The notes under the pieces are model-generated. The model was not told the DNA's origin, searched no databases, and was given only the letters and a program-made list of their open reading frames with translations. DNA of 64,000 bases from a virus. Where the stretch lies: positions 1-64,000 of IMG/VR virus record IMGVR_UViG_3300024339_000012; one strand, 5' to 3'. Position numbers and translations under genes: made by a program. Position 1 is the stretch's first letter. The number at the start of each line of letters is the position of its first letter. Shown here one piece after another: positions 12,482-24,900 of this stretch.

Positions 12482-12943
12482 ATGGAAGATGCAAACGTAA
12501 CTGATTTACCTCAGCCTAATACAAATACAACTCTTAGTGTCGATGACCTGATAATGGAAATCGGTAGGCAACACGTAGACAAAATGAGTGACAGTAAGGA
12601 AAAAAACCTATTCCTTAATGAAATATCCAGACTTAAAGCGAATCAAGCAGGTGCAGAGAAAAAGAGGCTTGATGCGAATACTTATGCTGAAGGGTTTAAA
12701 AAATCAAATGATCAGTATATAGCTAATAACCAAAAGCTGGATAAGGCATTAGTTGAACTTCGTCAGGAACTTAAAGTTGAAAAGAGTAAGATTACTGAAC
12801 TTGAGAATGTAAAAATTGTAAAAGGGAAAGAGATTATTGTAAAAGAAAAAGAGATTCAGGAATTAAAAAGCAAATGCGTTCTTCTCGAAAAACAAGTTAA
12901 GAAATTGACTCCTGCAGTAAAGAGGAAAAGAAATACAAAGTAG
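12482..12943 (+). CDS. Coiled-coil protein of the fibre operon
   Basis: 153 aa. Residues about 35-150 are strongly charged with heptad-like spacing (LRQELKVEKSKITELENVK, KEKEIQELKSKCVLLEKQ), predicting one long coiled coil and a basic C-terminus. No family is recognised. It lies between two fibre genes, so a fibre-assembly chaperone or elongated connector is plausible. The upstream gap contains TTTCTAATATATATATAAG directly before the ATG, similar to the leader at 29526-29545. Confidence 0.6.
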   Translation: MEDANVTDLPQPNTNTTLSVDDLIMEIGRQHVDKMSDSKEKNLFLNEISRLKANQAGAEKKRLDANTYAEGFKKSNDQYIANNQKLDKALVELRQELKVEKSKITELENVKIVKGKEIIVKEKEIQELKSKCVLLEKQVKKLTPAVKRKRNTK

Positions 12944-12955
12944 TAATTAAATGTT

Positions 12956-15900
12956 ATGTCGAACACCATACAAATAAGGAGAGGCCCTTCAGCCTCGTTG
13001 CCAGTCTTGAACGCAGGAGAGCTTGGATTTGCAACTGATACGTATGGAACTTACATTGGCGACGGAGCCGCTAACCACGAACTTTTAAAAGTAGAACATC
13101 ACGAGTACGGAACTGCAGCTGGACAAATGTCCTTTTGGGATGGTAGTAAGTGGGCTCACACAGAAACATCAGAAGTCTTTTGGGATGATAGTAATAAGAG
13201 GTTAGGAGTAAATGAATTATCTCCTACTGCCAGAGTCCATATAACGGGGGATAATTGGGGAGCTGCTAACTTATCTGAGATGTTTGGTTCTAAAAGTTTT
13301 AGACTTCAAACGAGGATAGATTCAGAAAGTTCTATATTAATATCAACAACTGGCAGTTCTGTTATAGGAATACAGGCTGCAACATCAGCAAGTGTGACTT
13401 TTCCTATCACACTACAACCTTTTGGTGGGTATGTAGGTATTGGTACTGGAGTTACTGCTCCATTAGCCAAATTACACATAAACGGTGGAGTAGGTAGCCT
13501 TGCTACAGGATTAGCATTTGGTGATGGTAACACAGGTATTTATGAAAGCTCAGATAATATATTAACAATTGCTCTTGCTGGTAGCGATAAATTCAAATTT
13601 AATGACAGTTGGCTTAGGGGCACGGGTGGAAATCGTTCTGCAGCAATATATTATACTGTTGGAACATTAGCTAATCCCGTATACTCATTTGAAGGCGATT
13701 TTAATACAGGAGTAACAAGTTTTGCTTATGACCAACTCTCCCTTATAACAGGTGGAGTAGAAGCAATACGTATTGATGCTAGCCAGAATGTAGGAGTCGG
13801 AACAACAGCCTACCTTAGCTCTTACGGATTTCACATTAAAAATACCCCTGGAAGAATACGTATTTCTAATGAAGCCGATGTATCAGGAGGACAGTATCTG
13901 TTTTTGGGCAGCCCCAATTATGATTTAGTTAAAGTAGGCTCTGTTGTAACTACAGGAACGGGTAGCGCTTATCTTTCGGTATCTGTAGCGTTAGAGAACG
14001 TTATGCACGAAAGATTGATGATTAATCCATCAGGAAACGTATCAATAGGCAATACTAATAATGCTTATAAGTTAGATGTAGGTAGTGGTTCAGTATCAAA
14101 TGTGGCTTCCTTTACAGGAGATATTGGGGTAATGAATATTATAGGTGGTTATAAATTAGACTTCACGAGAGGTGGTGCTAACTATATAACTGCAACAAAT
14201 GGGGTAGGGTACTTATATTTTAGAACGGCTGGTGGAAATAATTCACTAAGGCTTAACGCTGATACATCTGCTTTATTTTACGATACGGTAACTATTAATA
14301 ATATACCAACATCAACTTCAGATTCCATCATAGTTGAGACTTCTGGAGTAATTCAAAAAAGGAACTTGTCTGAAATGATTACTGGTGACTTGGATAACAC
14401 CTACCTAAGATTAGATACAGCTAATGATCCTTTGACTGACTTATTGGAGATCACAAAACAAGGAGCAACGTCTACATATGTCTCTACTTTAAAGTTAACT
14501 AGTAGTGGAAGTTATGCATCCTCATCGCACGGTATTGATTTTTATAGTGCCACATCTGTTAATTCTGCTAAAATTAGTGTACTAAGGAATGGTTCGGATG
14601 ATAACTACCACCTAACCTTTTCGACCTATGGCACTTTGGATGTACTCACAGAAAGAATGCGAATATCTGATGATGGCAACGTACTAATAGGAACTACTAC
14701 AGATAGTGGATCTAAAATTACAATACAACAAACTTCCGATAGTAATGGTATACGTGTATATGGTTATGACGACCAATCAGGTAAGGATTCACGATGGTAT
14801 ATTAACAGTAGCGGTAATAGTTATCTTACAAGCTCAGGAGCATTAGCATTAGCGGTTAATGACGGAACAAGTGATTTAGCTCTTAGGGCAGGATCAACTT
14901 CAGGTATAGTTGATATTGATCAAGGTCTTGGTTTAAGAGTAAGAGACGGGAAGACAGTTTATATAGCAGGAACTACGCCCTTAGTATTCAATGGAACTAC
15001 AAGTAAAATATGGGGCTCTCTAGGGGTGGAGTTGTCTATACAAACTAGTCAATTAGCATTCAGGAACACTAGCGGTACTGTGATAATGTTGATGACGGGC
15101 GGTACATTCACAATGAAGAACGGAATGGATTTGGTACTTCATCATGACGCAGTGCTTGATATGGAAGCTGTCACCCTGCAACAAATGGAAGCTGCAGTAG
15201 CAACAGAAAACTTGTGGGACAGAGATAGCGCAGGGTTTTTATACCCTGCTACGGGGACAGACAAGGTAGTGGTAGGAGGTTCAACGCAAGTGAACTCAGA
15301 CTACCAGTTTCAAGTTAAGACAAGTGGTGCTCATGCTGCTATACTCCAAGGAGCAGGAGATACTTTCCTTACAATAAGGAAAGCAGGCACTCCTGATAAA
15401 GATTATAATATAGTAAACGAGGGTAACAGATTAACTTTCAGGAAAGATAATACTTCATTTGCCGGGTTTGGAAATACAGGAGGATTGGGTATAGGAACAA
15501 CTGCTGCATATCAGTCTCCTACTGTAAATCAACTGTGGGTAGAAGGCAACGTAGGAATAGGTACTACTAGTCCTGCCTATAAGTTAGATGTTAGTGGTAC
15601 AGGTAGATTTACAGGGACGATAAGTAGCACCAGTACAAATGGTTGGACTATAGGTAATTTAACTAATACAGCTAGAATTTATTATACATCGGGTTCAGGT
15701 TTATTCTCAGCTTTAACTCATTGGAATTCTTACGCAACTTTAGCTGTAGGAAATGCTACAGTAAACGGCCAGTTAACAGTTACCACGATTAACAATGCTG
15801 CAGATACTGTAGAAAATATCCTCGTAGAAGATAGTGGAGTTGTTAAATATCGCACAATCTCTAGTGTTATAGGAGACGAACTTGATTCTGTTTACCTAAG

Positions 15901-18900
15901 ACTCGATACAGCTAATGATCCACTAACAGGAAACCTTGAAATTAGAGGCGCAACAAACCCTTATTTATTGGTTAAAGACTCTACGAATAACTTAGAATTA
16001 TTACATCAAGCCTTTGATTCATATGCCATTGTTGGAACAGGAAATAACTATGCCTTTAGCTTATACCAAAACAGCACAAGGGTACTTACTATTGATACTG
16101 CACAAAATATAGGAATAGGTATCGCATCTGGGATAGACCAAAAATTACATATTGAAGGAACAGGAACTACCTTAACTCAAATAGAAACAACGGCTATTAA
16201 TACAGAATATACTGGAGTAAAGATTAAAACTCCTGTTGGTTACTGGGGATTATTTGTTGGAGCCTCAGCACATTCTACTATAGCAGGGGATTTAGGCTTT
16301 TATGATGGCGATGCAGGCGAGTACAGAATGACTCTTAAAGATTCAGGCAACCTCTTAGTTGGAACTACTACAGACAGTGGATATAAGTTAGATGTTAGTG
16401 GTAATGCTCAGATTGGTGATGGGGGTGGTGCTAGTGTACTGAATTTCAACAATACTAGTTACGGTGCAGTTCAATTTGCTGGGAATACAAGATTCGCAGT
16501 CAATAATATAGGAACAACATTTGGAACTGTTACTAATGATGGAGTTGGTCAAATCCAAGTTAAGTCAATCTCAGCAAGTAGGTACTTCGCTAACTTCTAC
16601 GCAAGTACAGGTAGTGGATTCGCTAAGTTCTACCAAGATTCAAATAATCATGTTGGGCTTTATATGGCTAACTCTGCTGGAACTTCGAATGTTTATATTA
16701 ACCCAGCAGGTTTTTCTTATTTCAAAGGTGGTAATGTAATGATAGGCGGCTCTGCTGACACTGGACACACCTTCCAAGTTAATGGTAACATGTCCATTGC
16801 AACAATAGCAAATGCAGCCGACACAGTAGAAAACCTCTTAGTAACAGATGGCGGAACAGTCAAGTACCGTACAATAGCATCAGTAATAGGAGATGAATTA
16901 GATAGTGTATATCTAAGACTCGATACAGCTAACGACCCGTTGACCGGAAGTCTAAGACTTAATCAGACAGCAGATAGTGTTGGTTATAGTGTATATGGCT
17001 ATGATGACAAATCTACAAGCTCAGCAACTATTTCTATTAATGCAATAGGACATACCGTTATAACCTCTACAGGAGACTTGCTACTAAACAATGCTGCAAC
17101 CAAACTTGGCATATTGGGAGTATCCAGTTATATATATAATCATAACTATGGTAGTGCTAACGGCAAGTTAACCTTTGATAACGCAAAAATTTATTTTGAG
17201 AATGCTAACGTAGGAATAGGGACAACTACTCCAGTCTTTAAAACTCAGATAAAAGGAGAAGCTGTAACTTTATTATCAATACATCGTCAAAATTCTGACT
17301 TATTAGAAACAAGTCCTGTTGGTATTTCTTTTGGAATGAGAGGTGATACAGGAAGTGGTTCAAGTGACCAAAGAGCAGGTATCTATTATGAATATAATGG
17401 AGATTTATACATATCAGCAAAGAACTCAGTAACTGATTTAGCTACATCTCCAAAGCAATATGCAAGAATATTTATAGACGGCAATAATGATAGAGTAGGA
17501 ATAAATACTACAGCTCCACAGGCGACATTCGATGTTAGATCTGCTTATAGCCACTTTGGAGCAAATTCTGGCGACTCATATTTTAAGGGTAATGAATTAA
17601 ATTTCGGATATTATGCCGGAGCTAACTATGTAGGTTATATAAATTGGAATGGTTATAATCATGGAACATCACAATTCAGAGATTTACATATTTCTGACGG
17701 TAAGAACGGTGTAATAGCTTTCTTTGATGGTTCTACTAAGGAAGTAGGATTCGGTACTGTTAATCCTGAAAGAGCAGTCCATGTATTGCACACTGACCCG
17801 TATATTTTAGTAGAACAAGCAGCTGCTTCAGGTAGTGCTGGAATGATGTTTCGTTCAGGCGATTCTACTGGATATACCATGATTCGTACAACTGACGGTG
17901 ATGATTTTCAGATTCTCACAAGAATAGGTGGTGATACACAAAGATTTAGAATAGCAGGAACAACTGGTTATGTAACAATAAACAATGTAGCCAATGCCCC
18001 AATAACAGATGATAACATATTAGTATGGGCAGCAGATAATAGTATTAAATACCGTACAGTAGCTTCTGTAATAGGTGATGAATTAGATAGTGTATATCTA
18101 AGATTAGACACAGCTAATGATGCTACATTAAATAGATTCGATTTATCAGGTACTTTTGCTGGCACAACAGTTAGTTCATTTACAAATCTAAGTGCTACTG
18201 GATATGGCTTGGGAGTACGAGCTGGGACAGGATCTTTATATGCTTTTAACGTTGTAGATTACTCTAATAGCTACGATATATTTACTGCCAAAGGTTCTGG
18301 TGAAATATATATGAAAGGCAACGTAGGTATAGGAACTACTAGTCCAGATACTAATTTGGAGGTTGAAACTGGAGGCCTAACTTATACAAGATTTACTGGT
18401 AATCGAGGCGATGGTAATGATTTACATATTGCTAACCTAGAGTTTAGCAATTCTTATACATCTGTAGGCGTAATAGCAGAGATAAGGGCTATAACTGGAA
18501 ATACAGGAACACAGAGTACTAAAGGTCAATTAGCATTTTATACAGACGATGGATTAACATATGCTGAAAGAGCTAGAATAGATAGCACAGGTAACGTAGG
18601 AATAGGTACTACTAGTCCTGATACATTATTACATCTATATAGAGCAAGTGGTGACACTTTCCTTAAGATTGAAAGCGTAGCATTGGGCGATCCAACAATA
18701 CTTTTCCAAAGTGGTAATGATAGATTAGGTGTTATTGATTTTAATGATGGAACAACTACTGCAAGATTTAACTTTGACCATAGTACTTCTAAGTTCGAAT
18801 TTAAACCTCGTAACAGTAGTACTGTAGATGCTTTTATAAGCGAAACCACAAATTACTTTGGAGGCAACGTAGGGATTGGAACAGCTACACCTGCTACTAA

Positions 18901-21900
18901 ATTAGATGCAGCAGGAACGATTAGAAGTACCGCCCAGACAATTCCTACAAGTGGAGCAGGAGTAGAACTTATTTATGATAATAGCACTGGATATGTAGTT
19001 TCGTACGATAGAACTGGTAGCTCTTATAAAGCACTACGATTGTATGGTAGTACAATAGCATTGATGGAGGGCAACGTTGGAATAGGAACAGCAAGTCCAA
19101 GGGGTTTGTTAGATATTACAACCACAGGTTCAGACGCTGAATTACATATCGGTACAACAACATACCCAGCCACAAACCTTATAATAGGGCATACTAGACG
19201 ATATAATTATTATGATGTAATAATAGGGAGAAATCTAAGCGGAACTGATGGTTCTGATGTATATAAAACGGTATATACACACTCTTCTGGTGGGTACAAT
19301 GGTATTGAATATAAAAATGGTTCAGATATAGTATTTTACGCATTTGATGGGGCTACTGTTGCAGGAGCTACTGTTGTTCCTACAGCTAGGATGATGATTA
19401 ATGGCAGTACCGGCAACGTCCTAATAGGAACTACTACAGATAGTGGATACAAGTTAGCTGTTTTAGGAACTAGTTTCTTCAGCGATGACATACAAATGTC
19501 TTCAGGCAAGAAAATCTATTTTAGAAGCGGAACGGACTGGTCAATTGGGCAAGAGCTAACACCGGTGGTTGGAGCAAGTAATGTAACAGACGGAGCATTG
19601 GTATTGGAGGTATACAACGTCGCTGCCCAAGGTTTACTAGTCAGAAACAATGGTAATACTGGTTTATTTGAAATTGGAGGAACTGGGATAATAAATATTC
19701 CCGTAACCCCAGCAGATGCAGGAGCTACTGATGAAGTTCTTAGGATAACAAGTGGTGGCGATATAGTTGCTAGTAGTGTAGCAGAACTTATAGGGGATAT
19801 GGGTTACTGGGATAGAACGGGTAGTACCCTTACACCCGCTACAGTAGGAGATGATATCTTAATGAGTGGAGGAGATTTCTATATCAAGACTTCTGGAGGT
19901 ACAGCAAGAGCACGATTAAGGGAATCAGGTGACTTATCTCTATATAATAGCGTGGGCACAGGAACAGTATTTATCTCAGGCGACCAAGGCACAGCATCTT
20001 ACATCAATAACGCCGGCAACGTAGGAATAGGCACTACTAGTCCTTTAGCTAAATTGCATGTTAAAGACGGTAACACTTTATCTTCGGCTTTAACAAACAC
20101 ATCTGCGCTTATAGAAGGATTTAGTCAATCAATACTTCAAATTGCTTCTCATAGTTCAGGTTATTCTCAGATAGCTTTTGGAGATCAAGACGATGGTTTT
20201 GATGGAGGTTTTATTTACAGCAATGCTTCAAGATATTTATCTATAGAAACTGCCAACGCTGAAAGAATGCGTATCACCTCTGGAGGCAACGTAGGAATTG
20301 GAACTACTAGTCCAGATTACTTATTGGATCTCTATAAGTCTACAGGAACATCCTCTTCTGCTACAGGTACTACACTACAACAATTGTGGAATTATGTAGG
20401 TAGTGATCTAAGTCAACAAAAGACATTTGTGGATTTTGTATTTCAAGATGATAACAGTAATGAATATCCTCAAGTAAGAATAGGGGCGGAAGTTGGTCAA
20501 AATGGAGACGCAAACAGTCTAGAAAAAGAAGGTAGCGGTGCCTTTGTTATATATACAAACAACGCTACAGGTGTTGGGCCTGGTACACCAACTGGTTTAG
20601 CGGAAAGATTTAGAGTTGATTATCAAGGCAACGTAGGAATAGGTACTACTAGTCCTGCCTATAAGTTAGATGTAAGTGGTTCAACACGTATTCAGACACC
20701 AGCCGCAGCAGGGTATGCTCATATCTTTAGTGATAATAATGGGGCAATCTATTCTTCAAATGGAGACTTACAATTTTATACAAATAATGCAGCGTATAAC
20801 ACGAGATTTTTTAGTGCTAACAAAGGAACGCCTTTACTTAATATTGCAGAGAGTGGTATTATTAATATAGCCACAACCCCAGCAGATGCAGGAGCTACTG
20901 ATGAAGTTCTTAGGATAACAAGTGGTGGCGATATAGTTGCTAGCTCAGTAGCTGAACTCATAGGTGATGCAATAGCTATTCCTGATACACAGATAGCCGT
21001 AGGTACTGGTACGGGTATAACAGGTAACGCTAATTTTATATGGAACGATTCTGCAGCAACATTCAGACATGGTACTGCAAATGAATTTAGTTCTACAATA
21101 TTCGGTTCAGTCTTTGTTCCAACAGGTGATGGTACAACAAACCTAACCTCAACAGGATTTACTGCCGCTGAGAAGTCACAGTATAAATTAAAAGTATTTA
21201 TTACCGGTGATACGAGTACACAAACTGGTGTAACATACCTGATCAGAAATGACAAAGCATATACTGCAGACCCCGACAATTTTACAATGAGATTAGTTTC
21301 TCGTTCAGGCTCAGCTTCCAATCATCTTAGAGCCGTAATAGATTCTTCAAGCGGTCTTGTAAGTGTTGCTCATTATCACCCATCTGCAACTTATACGTTA
21401 GCTTGGGAATTTGAAGAGTTAGGAACTAATAATGAAAATTCATTCCATTTATTCGGTGCTCATTATGGTTGGGTAAGAGATGTTAATACTTTATACTATG
21501 CCGAGGGCTCTGTTGGTATAGCTGTAACAGATCCAGAGGCGCAATTAGAATTAGGCGCACAATCAGGAAAGATATTTCAAGCTGGTATTACAAGCAATAA
21601 TTGGGCAGCTAACTATGCGCTTGGTCTTGTAAATGCTAATGGTATGTTGTTGAGTAAAAATGCTACTTCCAACAACTCATACAGATTATTCCTATTTTAC
21701 AGACATGATACTGCAGGAAATCAGTTTCAGATATATAATAACAGTAATGTAAACACTATTAACCTCAACGCTGCTGGGCATTCATGGCTTAATGGTGGAA
21801 ACATATCAATAGGTACGTCAACAGATAATGGTGAAAAGTTACAAGTATTAGGAGCAACAAGATTCGACTCATATAGTTTAACAGATCCTGACAGTACATC

Positions 21901-24900
21901 AAGAACAAACTACGCAGCTGCTCACATGTTTACTCATTATAATGAAGCTAATGGAGTTTCTATTATCGGTGGGGAAGGGGGTTTTGACGGTACTACTTTA
22001 ACGGTAGGAGAAGAAACAAGTGCAAGTTCAGCCTTTAATTTATTTAGGGCAATTGCAGATACTAATGGAACTCCAATAACACAGTTTGTTGTGAGAGGTG
22101 ATGGATATACTGCTATTGGGCAGACTACACCTATTGACCAATTAACAGTTAAGTCTGCTAATTCAACAGGTATCACTTTGATTGATGGGAACAGCCGTAA
22201 ATTTATTCTGCGAAAAAGAACTACGGATAACTCAGCGACAATGTATGTTGACAATGGAACTGAGAGGGCATTTATGGTAGTTGGGGAAAGCAATACTTGG
22301 ATGCATCTTAAATCCGATGTTGTCAGCCTAACATCTACACCAGCCGATGCAGGTTCTACAGATGAAATTTTGAGAATTACTTCTGCGGGAGCAATTGTTG
22401 GTTCAAGCGTTACCGAACTCGCTGGAGATATAGGATTAACAGGCAATTATGTTCTGAAGTCTGGTGACAGTATGCAAGGACATCTTGTAATGGATAACCA
22501 AGTTGAAATTAGAAGTAAAAATGCTGCGTTAGGAGAAAGAACCTGGTTCAGATATATTGGGGATGATACCCTTGAATACTGGAATAGTTCTGGGAACATA
22601 AATGTAAAAGGAACGGGAGCATATCTATTTACCGTTGAAAGAGATTTATGGGTAAGCACACCAAATCCATTAATAAAACTTAATGACACATCGGGTTCAG
22701 CGGCAGATGCCCTAATTCAAGTTGAGGATAGCGAATTTAAAATAGGAACTGGTTCTGTTCCCACAATGTTTACCCTTGACTTAACCTCTGATGTAGGGAC
22801 TGCTTATTTCTACGGAAATATTGGGTTGAAGACTACTCCTGAAGATTGGTACAGTGCTGGTTCTGTAATAGAAGCACCCAAGACATCTTTCTTTATGGGG
22901 AATGTTACTGACATACACATGAACAGTAATGTTTACATAGCTGCTGCTGGAGGATGGAAATATAAGTCCTCAAATAAAGCAGCAAATTATTATCAATATT
23001 TAGGAGAACATTTTTGGAGAGTCGCTGGTAGCGGATTAACAGATGCAGCGGTAAACTGGAACTACGCTATGAAACTCCATAACTCCGGAAATCTATCTGT
23101 AGGGAATCAAACAGATAGCGGATACAAAGTTGACATTAGCGGTTCTTTTAGAGCAGGGACTAACACCGAAATGATTATTTCAGGTTCATATCCTTATACA
23201 GCCTCTATTATTAATTCAGCAAATGCTGGAAATGTTTATTTCCAAGCAGGCTCAACATTAGAAACTAAAATAATCTTGGGTGGACCGACCCACGCTGATG
23301 CTGGATTAGGAATTTACACTAACGCTATTGAGCGAATAAATGTGAATCTCGCTGGAGATGTTAACATAACTAATAGGCTTCTTATTAATAACGCATCTGA
23401 TGCCGCTTTAGCCAAATTATTAGTTGGAGATGCAATGCATACAGGTTCAGCAGCAATAGCCCAATTCGCAGGATTTATTCGTGTGATTGACCAAATAGGT
23501 TTTCACGGAACTTCAAGTGGGGAAGCTTGGTTGGGTGTTGATGCGTCAGCCTCAGCTTTTGATATGGATAAAGTATTAATCCATCCTGCCGCAACAGACC
23601 CAACACACTCAGCTTTACTATCACAAGTAACAAGTGCTGTATCAGGAATGGTTACAGGCACAGGAACAGCCTCTTATATACCAGTTTGGCAAGATGCGAA
23701 TACATTAGGTAATAGTGCAATGACCTCAGATGCCACGTACATAAACGTATTAAGCAGAAGATTTAAGGTTTCTACAGGAACAGCTACACTTACTTTAGGA
23801 CAGTGGGACGGTACAAATAATAGAATAGAATCAGCAAATATGCCTCTGTTCTTAACAACCTATACAGGAACAATTAAATTGGGTTTACTCGGAAGTGTAG
23901 GATATGAAATGCAGGCTGGAAGTAACCACGACTTCAAAAGTGGTACAGCTACTTTTGGTGGGACGGTTAGTATAACAAAGGGTACTGCCCTTAGGCTAAT
24001 ATCTGTATCAGCAGGTACACCTGTGAATATGGGATTTTTTGATGGCTCAACAGAGAAATGGAGATTGTATAAAGAAACAAATAATCATCTTTATCTATAC
24101 AATCCAACAACAAGCAAATTTCCTTTCCATATAGATCCCAGCGATAATATGTTCCTTAACGAAGATGCAGGGAATCTTAATGTTGGAATTAATACAGACC
24201 AAGGTTATCAATTACACGTACAGGGAACATCTAATAGCTTGGACGTAATAACAGGAGGCTTAAGGGTTACCGATAATAAAGCTACTGGCTACATTGCAGT
24301 TAGTGATGGTTCTGGAAACCTTATATGGACTGATCCAAGTGCTTATATCTATACTCTACCTGTAGCATCAGCATCAGTATTAGGTGGTGTTAAAATATCA
24401 TATGTTGGTACTCCACAAGAAATACCATTAGAAATTGCTGGTACAGATAAAGCATATATTACATTAACTAAAGCTGGTATTGAAGCTGTACTCACAGGAG
24501 CAATAACAACACACACTCATGCCGGTGGTGTAACAATTAACAATAATGCAGATAATAGATTAATCACAGGTTCTGGCACAGCTGATACTCTAAACGGAGA
24601 ATCTACCTTAACTTATAATGGTTCATCATTATTCCTCTTAGATGCAGCTACTAATGCCACTATCCAAGTTCAAAGTAATGAAGCTTCGGTTAATGGAACA
24701 TCATTCGTTGCAAAACACAGTAGGGCTGGCTCTTACTTACTAAGTGGTGACGCAATAGGCTCTTTTAACATGTATGACAGTCATGGCCATACTGCAGGAA
24801 TGTCTGCATATGCCACTCAGAACCATGCAAGCAGTGATTACGGGTCTGAATTAAGATTTATGACTACTATCATAGATGAGCAAACTGCATCGCTTAGAGC

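Noticed and set aside
11121-13080. Diversity-generating retroelement suspected from Mtd-type domains
   Set aside because: Only the anchor domain is Mtd-like; no reverse transcriptase or template/variable repeat pair was seen.
20776-22446. Long minus-strand open frames (181 and 169 aa) in the giant fibre gene
   Set aside because: They mirror the Ala/Thr/Ser-rich repeats of the sense frame and have no supporting leader or neighbours.
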